DNA from: Pseudomonas putida
Lineage (GTDB): Bacteria > Pseudomonadota > Gammaproteobacteria > Pseudomonadales > Pseudomonadaceae
Length of the DNA: 64,000 nt
Assembly: GCF_001941965.1 (NCBI RefSeq)
Contig: NZ_MKZO01000075.1
Location: 62,001 to 126,000, forward strand
Reading direction: 5' to 3'
Below the pieces are notes generated by a model. The model did not search any database and was not told where the DNA came from. It saw only the letters and a program-made list of their open reading frames with translations. A program made the position numbers and the translations under genes. Of the stretch, positions 53,325 to 62,697 are shown piece after piece (the first letter of the stretch is position 1; each line of letters opens with the position of its first letter).

Positions 53325-53597
53325 TCACTCACCCTCATCAAAGCGATTATTGATCAACTCCACCAACGCCTGAATCGCCTCCTTATCCTGCTCGCCTTCC
53401 GCAAACAGGTGCACCGTCGTCCCTTTGCCCGCAGCCAGCATCATCACCGCCATGATGCTCTTGCCGTCGACCAGCTTGTCCGGCGCGCGTCCAACCTTGA
53501 CCGCACAGGGAAACTTGCCCGCCACGCCGACGAACTTGGCAGCCGCACGGGCATGCAGCCCCAGCTTGTTGATGATCTCGATTTCAATGGCGGGCAT
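53325..53597 (-). CDS. ptsO: Phosphocarrier protein NPr (nitrogen PTS HPr)
   Basis: Phosphocarrier of the nitrogen PTS, 90 residues. ATG 53597 begins MPAIEIEIINKLGLHARAAA; the longer frame is shadow. Seen: active-site His15 in KLGLHARAAAKF, and the regulatory-Ser region DGKSIMAVMMLAA. It passes phosphate from PtsP to PtsN (EIIA-Ntr). Last gene of the rpoN-hpf-ptsN-rapZ-npr group, followed by a strong terminator. Confidence 0.95.
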   Translation of the reverse strand: MPAIEIEIINKLGLHARAAAKFVGVAGKFPCAVKVGRAPDKLVDGKSIMAVMMLAAGKGTTVHLFAEGEQDKEAIQALVELINNRFDEGE

Positions 53598-53617
53598 CGC
53601 GGGTGGGATCCTGTGGA

Positions 53618-54472
53618 CTAGAGGTCGCGGTGGCGGACCTGGACGTTCTTCAATATGGGTTGCAGCAACTGGCCCAGGCGTTCGGTCAGGTAGACCGAAC
53701 GATGGTGACCGCCCGTGCAGCCAATGGCAATGGTGACGTAGGCGCGATTGCTGGCAGCGAAGCGCGGCAACCATTTCAGCAGGTAGGACGAGATGTCCTG
53801 GAACATCTCTTCCACATCCGGCTGCGCAGCGAGGTATTCGATGACCGGCGCGTCCAGCCCGGAGTGCTCGCGCAGCTCAGGCTTCCAGTACGGATTCGGC
53901 AGGCAGCGCACGTCGAACACCACATCGGCATCCACCGGCATGCCCCGCTTGAAACCGAAGGACTCCACCAGGAAGGCGGTCCCGGGTTCCGGCTGGTTGA
54001 GCAGGCGCAGCTTGATCGAATCACGCAGCTGATACAGGTTCAGGCTGGTGGTGTCGATCTTCAGGTCGGCCAGGTCGGCGATAGGCCCCAGCAGCTCGCT
54101 TTCGACCCGGATCGCTTCGCCGAGGGAGCGGTCCTGATTGGTCAGCGGGTGACGCCGGCGGGTCTCGGAAAAACGCTTGAGCAGGGTGTCTTCGTCAGCG
54201 TCCAGGTACAGCACGTCGCACTGGATATGCCGGGAGCGGGCCTCTTCGAGCAACTCGGGGAAACGGCTCAGGTGGCTCGGCAGGTTGCGCGCGTCGATCG
54301 AGACCGCCACCCGCGGTTGCAGCAATTCGGTGTTGATCAGCGCGCTTTCCGCCAGTTGCGGAAGCAGACCGGCGGGGAGGTTGTCGATACAGTAGAAACC
54401 ATTGTCTTCCAGGACATCGAGGGCGGTGCTTTTGCCGGATCCGGAACGGCCGCTGACAATGATCAGGCGCAT
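53618..54472 (-). CDS. rapZ: RNase adapter protein RapZ
   Basis: RNA-binding adapter, 284 residues. Seen: Walker A GRSGSGKS at residues 8-15, LYLDADEDTLLKRFSETRRRHPL in the N-terminal kinase-like domain, and the C-terminal RNA-binding part with DVRCLPNPYW and GCTGGHHRSVYLTERLG. In E. coli it directs RNase E to the GlmZ sRNA to tune glucosamine-6-phosphate synthesis; GlmZ-type sRNAs are not established for Pseudomonas, so the role here may differ. Two nucleotides separate it from ptsN. Confidence 0.95.
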   Translation of the reverse strand: MRLIIVSGRSGSGKSTALDVLEDNGFYCIDNLPAGLLPQLAESALINTELLQPRVAVSIDARNLPSHLSRFPELLEEARSRHIQCDVLYLDADEDTLLKRFSETRRRHPLTNQDRSLGEAIRVESELLGPIADLADLKIDTTSLNLYQLRDSIKLRLLNQPEPGTAFLVESFGFKRGMPVDADVVFDVRCLPNPYWKPELREHSGLDAPVIEYLAAQPDVEEMFQDISSYLLKWLPRFAASNRAYVTIAIGCTGGHHRSVYLTERLGQLLQPILKNVQVRHRDL

Positions 54473-54474
54473 GC

Positions 54475-54939
54475 TCAGGTCTCGTTCTGTGCGTCCAGGA
54501 CAACCTGGTACAGGGCGGCACTGCTGTCGGCAGCCCGCAGCCTGTCGCGAACGTCCTTGCGGTCAAGCATGCTGGCAATCTGGCGCAGCAGCTCCAGGTG
54601 CGCATCGGTGGCGGCTTCCGGGACCAGCAGGACGAACAGCAGGTCGACCGGGGCGCCGTCGATGGCGTCGAAATCGATGGGGGCATCCAGGTGCAGCAGG
54701 GCGCTGACCGGGCTTGCGCAGCCCTTGAGGCGGCAGTGAGGAATGGCGATGCCGTTGCCGAAACCCGTGGAGCCGAGTTTTTCCCGGGCAATCAGGCTTT
54801 CGAACACTTCCTGTTTTTCCAGGCCGGGAACGTCCGTCCCGATCAGGTTGGCGATCTGTTCAAGTACGCGCTTTTTACTGCCGCCCGGCACGTTCACGAG
54901 GGAACGGCCGGGGGTCAGGATGGATTCAAGTCGGATCAT
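54475..54939 (-). CDS. ptsN: PTS IIA-like nitrogen-regulatory protein PtsN (EIIA-Ntr)
   Basis: Regulatory phosphoacceptor, 154 residues. Seen: phosphorylation site His68 in GFGNGIAIPHCRLKG, and the IIA-fold core SPVSALLHLDAPIDFDAIDGAPVDLLFVLLVPEAA. It does not transport sugars but regulates potassium, phosphate and carbon storage depending on phosphorylation. Lies between hpf and rapZ, with npr following. Confidence 0.96.
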   Translation of the reverse strand: MIRLESILTPGRSLVNVPGGSKKRVLEQIANLIGTDVPGLEKQEVFESLIAREKLGSTGFGNGIAIPHCRLKGCASPVSALLHLDAPIDFDAIDGAPVDLLFVLLVPEAATDAHLELLRQIASMLDRKDVRDRLRAADSSAALYQVVLDAQNET

Positions 54940-54951
54940 GGATGAGGGGGA

Positions 54952-55260
54952 TCAGCGGGCCGCTGCGCCTTGCAGCAGGCTTTGCTGTTTTTCCTTGTGT
55001 TTTTTCAGTTGGCGGTCGAGCTTGTCGGTCAAGGAGTCGATGGCGGCATACATGTCGGCGTCTTCGGCATTCGCCACCACCTCACCACCGGGGATCTGCA
55101 GGGTCGCCTCCACTTTCTGCTGGAGTTTCTCGACCTTCATGATGACCTGGACGTTGGTGATGCGATCGAAATGACCCTCCAGGCGCTTGAGCTTCTGCTC
55201 GACGTATTCACGAAGCGGAGGAGTGACTTCTACATGTTGTCCACTGATGTTGACTTGCAT
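54952..55260 (-). CDS. hpf: Ribosome hibernation promoting factor (short HPF)
   Basis: Ribosome-binding stationary-phase factor, 102 residues. Seen: MQVNISGQHVEVTPPLREYVEQKLKRLEGHF and the basic middle with VEATLQIPGGEVVANAEDADMYAAIDSLTDKLDRQLKKHKEK, the classic RaiA/HPF fold. Short form without the dimerisation domain of long HPF. AAGGAG stands before the ATG. Between rpoN and ptsN, the usual sigma-54 neighbourhood. Confidence 0.94.
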   Translation of the reverse strand: MQVNISGQHVEVTPPLREYVEQKLKRLEGHFDRITNVQVIMKVEKLQQKVEATLQIPGGEVVANAEDADMYAAIDSLTDKLDRQLKKHKEKQQSLLQGAAAR

Positions 55261-55291
55261 ACTGCTTCTCCTTTATTGCCGTGCATAAAGA

Positions 55292-55310
55292 GGCAGGTGT
55301 TGCGCCTGCC
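55292..55310 (-). other. Short hairpin between rpoN and hpf
   Basis: GGCAGG and CCTGCC arms around seven bases, no U tract. It could modulate read-through from rpoN to hpf; weak evidence. Confidence 0.35.
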
Positions 55311-55341
55311 ACTGAATTGCGATGGCACATCTCAGGGAATG

Positions 55342-56835
55342 TCACATCAATCGCTTGCGTTCACTCGAAGGTGCAATGCCGAGGGACTCGCGGTACTTGG
55401 CGACGGTGCGACGTGCTACCTGGATGCCTTGTGCCTCCAGTAAACCAGCGATCTTGCTGTCACTCAATGGCTTTTTCTGATTTTCCGCAGCAACCAGTTT
55501 CTTGATGATCGCGCGAATGGCGGTGGAGGAGCATTCCCCTCCTTCGGAAGTGCTGACGTGGCTGGAGAAGAAGTACTTCAGCTCGTAGATTCCGCGAGGT
55601 GTGTGCATGTATTTCTGCGTGGTCACCCGGGAAATGGTCGACTCGTGCATGCCCACCGCTTCGGCGATGTCGTGCAGGACGAGCGGCTTCATGGCCTCGT
55701 CGCCATGGTCGAGGAAACCGCGCTGGTGCTCGACGATCTGGGTCGCCACCTTCATCAGGGTTTCATTGCGGCTTTGAAGGCTCTTGATGAACCAGCGCGC
55801 TTCCTGCAACTGGTTACGCATGAAGGTGTTGTCGGCGCTGGTGTCGGCGCGGCGGACGAAGCCGGCGTACTGCGGATTGACCCGCAGGCGTGGCACGGCT
55901 TCCTGGTTCAGCTCGACCAGCCAGCGCTCGTTGTCCTTGCGCACGATCACATCGGGCACCACGTACTCCGGCTCGCTGGATTCGATCTGCGAGCCAGGGC
56001 GCGGGTTGAGGCTCTGGACCAGTTCGATGACCTGGCGCAGTTCATCTTCCTTGAGCTTCATACGGCGCATCAGCTGGCTGTAGTCGCGGCTGCCGAGCAG
56101 GTCGATGTAGTCGCTGACCAGACGCTGCGCTTCGGTCATCCACGGCGTATTGCCAGGCAACTGGCGCAGTTGCAGCAACAGGCATTCGCCGAGGTTGCGT
56201 GCGCCGATGCCCGCGGGCTCGAACTGCTGGATGCGGTGCAGGACGGCTTCGATCTCGTCCAGTTCGATGTCCAGTTCGGGGTCGAAGGACTCGCAGATCT
56301 CTTCCAGGGTCTCGTCGAGATAGCCCTGGTTGTTGATGCAGTCGATCAGGGTGACGGCGATCAGCCGGTCGGTGTCCGACATCGGCGCCAGGTTGAGCTG
56401 CCAGAGCAGGTGGCTTTGCAGGCTCTCGCCGGCCGAAGTGCGGGTGGTGAAGTCCCACTCGTCGTCATCGTTGCTCGGCAGGCTGCTGGCGCTGGTCTGG
56501 TAGATGTCTTCCCAGGCGGTGTCGACTGGCAATTCGTTGGGGATGCGCTCGTTCCATTCGCCTTCCTCGAGGTTTTCCGCCGTCGGCGCGGATTGTTCGA
56601 AGCTGCTTTCCTGAGACTCGGCGACGGGCTTGCTCTCGGCGTTGTCGGCCATGGGGTCGCTGTTGTCGAAGTCGTCGCCGTCTTCCTGACGTTCGAGCAT
56701 CGGATTGGACTCCAGGGCTTCCTGGATTTCCTGCTGCAGGTCCAGCGTGGAAAGCTGGAGCAGACGGATGGCCTGTTGCAACTGCGGGGTCATCGTCAGT
56801 TGCTGGCCCATTCTTAGGACGAGCGATGGTTTCAT
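55342..56835 (-). CDS. rpoN: RNA polymerase sigma-54 factor RpoN
   Basis: Alternative sigma factor for nitrogen, motility and many catabolic promoters, 497 residues. ATG 56835 begins MKPSLVLRMGQQLTMTPQLQ; 14 codons upstream in frame are not used. Seen: Gln-rich region I (QQLTMTPQLQQAIRLLQLS), an acidic region II (residues ~60-120, rich in D and E), the core-binding region, and the RpoN box ARRTVAKYRE at 474-483. Seven genes around it (lpt upstream, nitrogen PTS downstream) are the conserved proteobacterial cluster. Confidence 0.97.
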   Translation of the reverse strand: MKPSLVLRMGQQLTMTPQLQQAIRLLQLSTLDLQQEIQEALESNPMLERQEDGDDFDNSDPMADNAESKPVAESQESSFEQSAPTAENLEEGEWNERIPNELPVDTAWEDIYQTSASSLPSNDDDEWDFTTRTSAGESLQSHLLWQLNLAPMSDTDRLIAVTLIDCINNQGYLDETLEEICESFDPELDIELDEIEAVLHRIQQFEPAGIGARNLGECLLLQLRQLPGNTPWMTEAQRLVSDYIDLLGSRDYSQLMRRMKLKEDELRQVIELVQSLNPRPGSQIESSEPEYVVPDVIVRKDNERWLVELNQEAVPRLRVNPQYAGFVRRADTSADNTFMRNQLQEARWFIKSLQSRNETLMKVATQIVEHQRGFLDHGDEAMKPLVLHDIAEAVGMHESTISRVTTQKYMHTPRGIYELKYFFSSHVSTSEGGECSSTAIRAIIKKLVAAENQKKPLSDSKIAGLLEAQGIQVARRTVAKYRESLGIAPSSERKRLM

Positions 56836-56926
56836 GGCTGGGGCTTTAGACCTTATTCGCCGGCGCGCATGCGCCATCTACTACACGGGCGCTGGGCGCC
56901 AATTTTAAGCAAGATATATGCCTGAA

Positions 56927-56955
56927 ATTGTAGCGTTTGCCTAGAGCGCTGTAAC
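56927..56955 (-). promoter_or_regulatory. Candidate rpoN promoter
   Basis: On the minus strand GTTACA and TACAAT are separated by 17 nt, about 92 nt before the rpoN ATG, in an AT-rich gap after lptB. Suggests rpoN can be transcribed on its own as well as by read-through. Confidence 0.45.
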
Positions 56956-57010
56956 AATTAAGCCGGGATAATGGCCTAACGCCAGCGCTCCGTCACTCCG
57001 GTATTGCGGC

Positions 57011-57735
<725 letters not shown>

Positions 57736-57736
<1 letters not shown>

Positions 57737-58260
57737 TACTCGCCCTTCTTCTTCGGCTGGATCACCATGTCGATACGCTGGCGTGGCGTGGTGACGCCCG
57801 GTGCGCGACCGGCGGTAGCGACCTGGGTCTGGGTGTTGTAGACGATCTTCTCGCCTTCGGTGGTGTTGCCTTCGTTCACCACCTTGGCGTCATCGGTGAG
57901 GATGATGGTGTCTTTCTGGGCCTGGTACTGGATCTGCTTGGCCCAGCCTTGCATCTTGTCCGGCTTGGCGGCGGACTGCTGCTGCTCGAAGTAGGCGCGG
58001 GTACCCACCGACGTGACCACGTCGATATCGCCGTTGGCGGCGCGGGTCAGGGTCACGGTGTTGCCGGTGATCTTCATCGAACCTTGGGTGATGATCACGT
58101 CACCGGTGTAGGTGGCGATGCCTTTCTTGTCGTCCAGCTGGGCGTTGTCCGCCTGGATCCGGATAGGCTGCTCGCGATCGTTCGGCAGAGCCCAGGCGCT
58201 CGCGCTTCCCAGTGCCGCGCTCAGGCTGAGCAAATAGGGGAGGGTTTTAACGAGCCTCAT
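57736..58260 (-). CDS. lptA: LPS transport periplasmic protein LptA
   Basis: Periplasmic bridge protein that carries lipopolysaccharide to LptDE, 174 residues. Seen: signal peptide ending SASAWA-LP, then PIRIQADNAQLDDKKGIATYTGDVIITQGSMKITGNTVTLTR, the OstA-type beta-jellyroll. It overlaps lptC by 14 nt and lptB by one base, so the three are coupled. Confidence 0.95.
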
Positions 58261-58819
58261 ACTGTCCTCTTACGTTGGACAGCAGGTCCATCCTGCCGTC
58301 TTTCAAATACGCTTTCATTCCCTTGCCCGTAGTCACGCCACCGGCGCCGTCGATTCTAACGTCTTGCTCGGTTTGCGCATATTGCTTCTGCGGGAATACC
58401 GTCATGCGGCTGGAGGTAATGATGGTGGTGCGATCCTTGTCGTCGGTGCGGGCGACCCGCACCGAATCGATCAGCTCCACCTCGGTACCGTCCGGATTGA
58501 CTTCGCCGCGCTCGCTCTGCACGTGCCAGGGATACGCGGTGCCGCGATACATCTGCAGGTCCGGCTTGGTCAGCAGGGTGACCTCGCTGGCCTTGAGGTG
58601 CTCGACCTTGTCCGCAGTCATTTCATATTGCAGCTTGCCATCGGGCAGGAACTGCACACTGTGGGCATTGATCGCATAGTAGTCGATGGCACTTTCGTCG
58701 ACCTGCGCCGCAGGCTGGTCGAGGAAGCGCTCGGGCACGATGTTCCAGTAGCCGATCGCCCCGAAAATCAGGGCGATCACGCCGAACAGCGCGATATTGC
58801 GGATCTTCTTGCTGAACAT
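58247..58819 (-). CDS. lptC: LPS export protein LptC
   Basis: Single-span inner-membrane protein linking LptB2FG to LptA, 190 residues. Seen: N-terminal anchor KIRNIALFGVIALIFGAIGYW, followed by a YrbK/LptC-type beta-jellyroll with YYAINAHSVQFLPDGKLQYEMTA and VRIDGAGGVTTGKGMKAYLKDG. Eight nucleotides after kdsC and overlapping lptA. Confidence 0.94.
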   Translation of the reverse strand: MFSKKIRNIALFGVIALIFGAIGYWNIVPERFLDQPAAQVDESAIDYYAINAHSVQFLPDGKLQYEMTADKVEHLKASEVTLLTKPDLQMYRGTAYPWHVQSERGEVNPDGTEVELIDSVRVARTDDKDRTTIITSSRMTVFPQKQYAQTEQDVRIDGAGGVTTGKGMKAYLKDGRMDLLSNVRGQYEAR

Positions 58820-58827
58820 GACGTGCT

Positions 58828-59349
58828 CTACAGATAGTGGGCGTTTGCTGCTTCCAGGTTGCCCTGGGCTTGCAGGATCAGTTCGCAGAATTCACGGGCC
58901 GCGCCTTCACCGCCGCGGGCCTGGGTCACGCCATGGGCATGCTGGCGGACGAACGCCGCGGCATTGGCGACCGCCATGCCCAGGCCGACCCGGCGGATTA
59001 CCGGCAGGTCGGGCAGGTCATCGCCCAGGTAGGCGACTTCTTCATAGCTTAGGCCGAGCTGGGCGAGCAGTTCGTCCAGCACCACCAGCTTGTCTTCACG
59101 ACCCTGGTACAGGTGCGGGATACCGAGGTTCTTCGCCCGGCGCTCGACCACCGGGGTCTTGCGCCCGCTGATGATCGCCGTGGTCACCCCGGAGTTCATC
59201 AGCATCTTGATGCCCTGGCCGTCGAGGGTGTTGAAGGTCTTGAACTCGCTGCCGTCCTCGAGGAAGTACAGGCGCCCGTCGGTGAGCACGCCGTCCACAT
59301 CGAAAACCGCCAGCTTGATCGCTTTGCCGCGTTGCAACAGGGTATTCAT
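58828..59349 (-). CDS. kdsC: 3-deoxy-D-manno-octulosonate 8-phosphate phosphatase KdsC
   Basis: HAD phosphatase of Kdo synthesis, 173 residues. Start ATG 59349 with GGAG 7 nt before it; a GTG codon precedes it. Seen: catalytic LAVFDVDGVLTDGRLYF, GIKMLMNSGVTTAIISGRKTPVVE and a compact cap-less size expected of tetrameric KdsC. Shares one base with the kdsD stop (TGATG). Product is Kdo for lipopolysaccharide core. Confidence 0.95.
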   Translation of the reverse strand: MNTLLQRGKAIKLAVFDVDGVLTDGRLYFLEDGSEFKTFNTLDGQGIKMLMNSGVTTAIISGRKTPVVERRAKNLGIPHLYQGREDKLVVLDELLAQLGLSYEEVAYLGDDLPDLPVIRRVGLGMAVANAAAFVRQHAHGVTQARGGEGAAREFCELILQAQGNLEAANAHYL

Positions 59350-60323
59350 CACATCACTCCGGCGCGCAGCAGATCGTGCATGTTCAAGGCGCCGACCGGA
59401 CGGTCGGCCTTGTCGACGACGACCAGCGCGCTGATCTTGTGGTCTTCCATGATTTTCAGGGCCTCGGCGGCGAGCATTTCGGCGCGGGCGGTCTTGCCGT
59501 GCACGGTCATGACCTCTTCGATCAGGGTCTTGTGCACGTCGATGTTGCGGTCCAGGCTGCGGCGCAGGTCACCGTCGGTGAAGATCCCGGCCAGGCTGCC
59601 GTCGGCCTCGGCGACCACGGTCATGCCCAGGCCCTTGCGCGACATTTCCAGCAGTGCGTCCTTGAGCAGGGTGCCGCGGGTCACTTGCGGCAGCTCGTCG
59701 CCGGCGTGCATCACGTTCTCCACCTTGAGCAGCAGACGGCGGCCGAGGGCACCGCCCGGGTGCGAGAAGGCGAAGTCTTCGGCAGTGAAACCGCGCGCTT
59801 CGAGCAGGGCGATGGCCAGGGCGTCGCCCAGTACCAGCGCGGCAGTGGTCGAGGAGGTCGGGGCCAGGTTCAGCGGGCAGGCTTCCTGGGCCACGCGGGC
59901 GTCCAGGTTGACTTCGGCGGCCTTGGCCAGCGGCGACTCAGGGTTGCCGGTCAGGCTGACGAGCTTGATGCCCAGGCGCTTGATCAACGGCAGCAGGGTG
60001 ACGATTTCGGCGGTGGAACCAGAGTTGGACAGGGCCAGGATGATGTCGTCCCGGGTGATCATGCCCATGTCGCCGTGGCTGGCCTCGGCGGGGTGGACGA
60101 AGAACGCCGGGGTCCCGGTGCTGGCCAGGGTGGCGGCGATCTTGTTGCCGATGTGCCCGGATTTGCCCATGCCTACCACGACAACGCGGCCCTTGCTGCC
60201 CAGGATCAGTTCGCACGCCTTGACGAAATCGGCGTCGATATGGGCCAGCAGGCCTTCTACCGCTTCGATTTCGAGGCGGATGGTGCGCTGTGCGGATTGG
60301 ATCAGGTCGGAAGATTGGCTCAT
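59349..60323 (-). CDS. kdsD: D-arabinose 5-phosphate isomerase KdsD
   Basis: First enzyme of Kdo synthesis, 324 residues. ATG 60323 begins MSQSSDLIQSAQRTIRLEIEAV. Seen: SIS domain with VVVVGMGKSGHIGNKIAATLASTGTPAFFVHPAEASHGDMGM and ALSNSGSTAEI, then two CBS domains (residues ~205-320), typical of KdsD. Opens the kdsD-kdsC-lpt-rpoN transcription group; a TATAAT lies 35 nt upstream. Confidence 0.96.
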   Translation of the reverse strand: MSQSSDLIQSAQRTIRLEIEAVEGLLAHIDADFVKACELILGSKGRVVVVGMGKSGHIGNKIAATLASTGTPAFFVHPAEASHGDMGMITRDDIILALSNSGSTAEIVTLLPLIKRLGIKLVSLTGNPESPLAKAAEVNLDARVAQEACPLNLAPTSSTTAALVLGDALAIALLEARGFTAEDFAFSHPGGALGRRLLLKVENVMHAGDELPQVTRGTLLKDALLEMSRKGLGMTVVAEADGSLAGIFTDGDLRRSLDRNIDVHKTLIEEVMTVHGKTARAEMLAAEALKIMEDHKISALVVVDKADRPVGALNMHDLLRAGVM

Positions 60324-60357
60324 GTCGGAAATCGGGTTGCCTGATGAAAAGGTCGCG

Positions 60358-60363
60358 ATTATA
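60358..60363 (-). promoter_or_regulatory. Candidate -10 element of kdsD
   Basis: A perfect TATAAT on the minus strand, 35 nt before the kdsD ATG. No good -35 is seen at 17 nt, so an activator or weak -35 is likely. Confidence 0.45.
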
Positions 60364-60495
60364 GCGGTAATGCGCGAAAGCCTCACCTGCGGATTGGTCG
60401 CGGGCTGGCTGTTTGAGCGTTTTGTGCCATCGCGGTTCCCTTGGAGGATGTCATGAAAATGCCTGTACGAGGCCTGAACAGGCAGTGCGATGGCC

Positions 60496-60525
60496 TTGGG
60501 AAGCCCTTGCCAGCGGTGCTATAGT
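60496..60525 (+). promoter_or_regulatory. Candidate mla (ttg2) operon promoter
   Basis: TTGGGA (60496-60501) and TATAGT (60520-60525) with 18-nt spacing, about 90 nt before mlaF, in the divergent region shared with kdsD. Confidence 0.45.
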
Positions 60526-60613
60526 TCGCCACCAGTTCGGCCTGCTCGATACTTGCGTGCCTCCATGAAGGGGGCGTGCGTCTGAGGACAAGGCTGCATC
60601 GCAAGGAGTCTAG

Positions 60614-61423
60614 ATGAGCGTGGATAACGCCTACGCGGTCGAGTTGAAGGGCGTGACCTTCAAGCGCGGCTCGCGCAGCATCTTCAATAATGTCGATATA
60701 CGCATTCCCAAGGGCAAGGTCACCGGCATCATGGGGCCGTCCGGATGCGGCAAGACCACGCTGTTGCGCCTGATGGGCGCGCAGTTGCGGCCGGCCAGCG
60801 GCGAAGTCTGGGTGGCCGGGCAGAACCTGCCGGCGCTGTCGCGCAGCGACCTGTTCGACGCGCGCAAACAGATGGGCGTGCTGTTCCAGAGTGGCGCGCT
60901 GTTCACCGACCTCGATGTGTTCGAGAACGTCGCTTTCCCGCTGCGCGTCCATACCCAGCTTTCCGAAGAAATGATTCGTGACATTGTTCTGATGAAGCTC
61001 CAGGCCGTTGGCCTGCGCGGCGCCATCGAACTGATGCCGGATGAGCTGTCCGGTGGCATGAAGCGCCGCGTGGCGCTGGCCCGGGCGATCGCCCTGGACC
61101 CGCAGATCCTCATGTACGACGAGCCTTTCGTCGGCCAGGACCCGATCGCCATGGGCGTGCTGGTGCGCCTGATCCGCCTGCTCAACGATGCCCTCGGCAT
61201 CACCAGCATCGTGGTCTCCCACGACCTGGCGGAAACCGCGAGCATCGCCGACTACATTTATGTGGTCGGCGACGGCCAGGTACTGGGGCAGGGCACCCCG
61301 GCGGAACTGATGGACTCGGACAACCCGCGTATCCGCCAATTCATGAAGGGCGACCCGGACGGACCGGTGCCTTTCCATTTTCCTGCGCCAGACTACCGCG
61401 CCGATCTGTTGGGGAAGCGTTAG
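60614..61423 (+). CDS. mlaF: Phospholipid ABC transporter ATP-binding protein MlaF (Ttg2A)
   Basis: ATPase of the Mla system that keeps outer-membrane lipid asymmetry, 269 residues. Seen: Walker A GPSGCGKTT, signature LSGGMKRRVALARA, Walker B ILMYDEPFVGQDPIAMGVL, and SIVVSHDLAETASIADYIYVVGDG. AAGGAG lies 5 nt before the ATG. First of mlaFEDCB; in P. putida this operon is ttg2, found through toluene tolerance (family knowledge). A C-terminal MlaB-contacting tail (DNPRIRQFMKG onward) is present. Confidence 0.96.
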   Translation: MSVDNAYAVELKGVTFKRGSRSIFNNVDIRIPKGKVTGIMGPSGCGKTTLLRLMGAQLRPASGEVWVAGQNLPALSRSDLFDARKQMGVLFQSGALFTDLDVFENVAFPLRVHTQLSEEMIRDIVLMKLQAVGLRGAIELMPDELSGGMKRRVALARAIALDPQILMYDEPFVGQDPIAMGVLVRLIRLLNDALGITSIVVSHDLAETASIADYIYVVGDGQVLGQGTPAELMDSDNPRIRQFMKGDPDGPVPFHFPAPDYRADLLGKR

Positions 61424-62221
61424 ATGCGCAGAAAATCCTTACTCGAACGTATCCGCCGTTTCGGCCGTTCGGCCATCGACGTGGTCGCGGTCATGGGGCG
61501 TTCCTGCCTGTTCCTGCTGCATGCGCTGGCGGGTCGCGGCGGTATCGGTGGCGGCTTCCAGTTGCTGGTGCGCCAGCTCTACTCGGTCGGCGTGCTGTCG
61601 CTGGCGATCATCGTCGTCTCCGGCATGTTCATCGGCATGGTCCTGGCCCTGCAGGGCTTCAGCATCCTGACCAAGTACGGTTCGGAGCAGGCGGTGGGGC
61701 AGATGGTCGCCCTGACCCTGCTGCGCGAACTGGGTCCGGTGGTGACCGCGCTGCTGTTCGCTGGCCGCGCCGGTTCCGCGCTGACCGCCGAGATCGGCAA
61801 CATGAAATCCACCGAGCAGCTTTCCAGCCTGGAGATGATCGGTGTCGACCCGCTCAAGTACATCGTCGCGCCCCGCCTGTGGGCCGGCTTCATCTCCCTG
61901 CCACTGCTGGCGATGATCTTCAGTGTCGTCGGCATCTGGGGCGGGTCGTGGGTCGCGGTGGACTGGCTGGGGGTCTATGAAGGCTCGTTCTGGGCCAACA
62001 TGCAGAACAGCGTGTCGTTCACCGATGACGTGCTCAACGGCGTGATCAAGAGCGTCGTCTTTGCCTTCGTCGTGACCTGGATTGCCGTTTTCCAAGGCTA
62101 TGACTGCGAGCCCACTTCAGAGGGGATCAGTCGGGCCACCACCAGAACCGTGGTCTACGCCTCGCTGGCAGTCCTGGGACTGGACTTTATTCTGACCGCC
62201 TTGATGTTTGGAGATTTCTGA
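61424..62221 (+). CDS. mlaE: Phospholipid transport permease MlaE (Ttg2B)
   Basis: Inner-membrane permease, 265 residues. Seen: QLYSVGVLSLAIIVVSGMFIGMVLALQGF, TLLRELGPVVTALLFAGRAGSALTAEIGNMKSTEQLSSLEMIG, hallmark of MlaE/TrbB-type permeases, and a C-terminal four-span hydrophobic block. Its ATG directly follows the mlaF TAG, and its stop overlaps mlaD. Confidence 0.96.
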   Translation: MRRKSLLERIRRFGRSAIDVVAVMGRSCLFLLHALAGRGGIGGGFQLLVRQLYSVGVLSLAIIVVSGMFIGMVLALQGFSILTKYGSEQAVGQMVALTLLRELGPVVTALLFAGRAGSALTAEIGNMKSTEQLSSLEMIGVDPLKYIVAPRLWAGFISLPLLAMIFSVVGIWGGSWVAVDWLGVYEGSFWANMQNSVSFTDDVLNGVIKSVVFAFVVTWIAVFQGYDCEPTSEGISRATTRTVVYASLAVLGLDFILTALMFGDF

Positions 62222-62688
62222 TGCAAAACCGCACCCTGGAAATCGGTGTCGGCCTGTTCCTCCTGGCCGGGATCCTGGCGCTGATCCTGCTGGCCCTGCG
62301 CGTCAGTGGCCTGTCCGCCAGCCCTGGCAGCGACACCTATAAACTTTATGCGAATTTCGACAATATCGCCGGTTTGACTGTCAGAGCAAAAGTGACCATG
62401 GCCGGTGTGACCATCGGCAAGGTCACGGCCATCGATCTGGACCGCGATACCTACACCGGTCGGGTGACCCTGCAACTGGACAAGAGCGTGGATAACCTCC
62501 CGGTCGACTCCACTGCCTCGATCCTGACCGCCGGGTTGCTCGGCGAGAAGTACATCGGCATCAGCGTCGGCGGGGAAGATACCGTGCTCAAGGACGGCGG
62601 CGTGATCCATGACACGCAGTCGGCGCTGGTCCTGGAAGATCTGATTGGCAAGTTCCTGCTCAATACCGTAGGCAAAGAAGCTAAATAA
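62221..62688 (+). CDS. mlaD: MCE-family phospholipid-binding protein MlaD (Ttg2C)
   Basis: Hexameric ring protein on the periplasmic face, 155 residues. Seen: one N-terminal helix (IGVGLFLLAGILALILLALRVSG), then the MCE domain with YKLYANFDNIAGLTVRAKVTMAGVTIGKVTAI and DSTASILTAGLLGEKYIGISVGG. Overlaps mlaE by one base; AAGGAG follows before mlaC. Confidence 0.96.
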   Translation: MQNRTLEIGVGLFLLAGILALILLALRVSGLSASPGSDTYKLYANFDNIAGLTVRAKVTMAGVTIGKVTAIDLDRDTYTGRVTLQLDKSVDNLPVDSTASILTAGLLGEKYIGISVGGEDTVLKDGGVIHDTQSALVLEDLIGKFLLNTVGKEAK

Positions 62689-62697
62689 GGAGTTTCC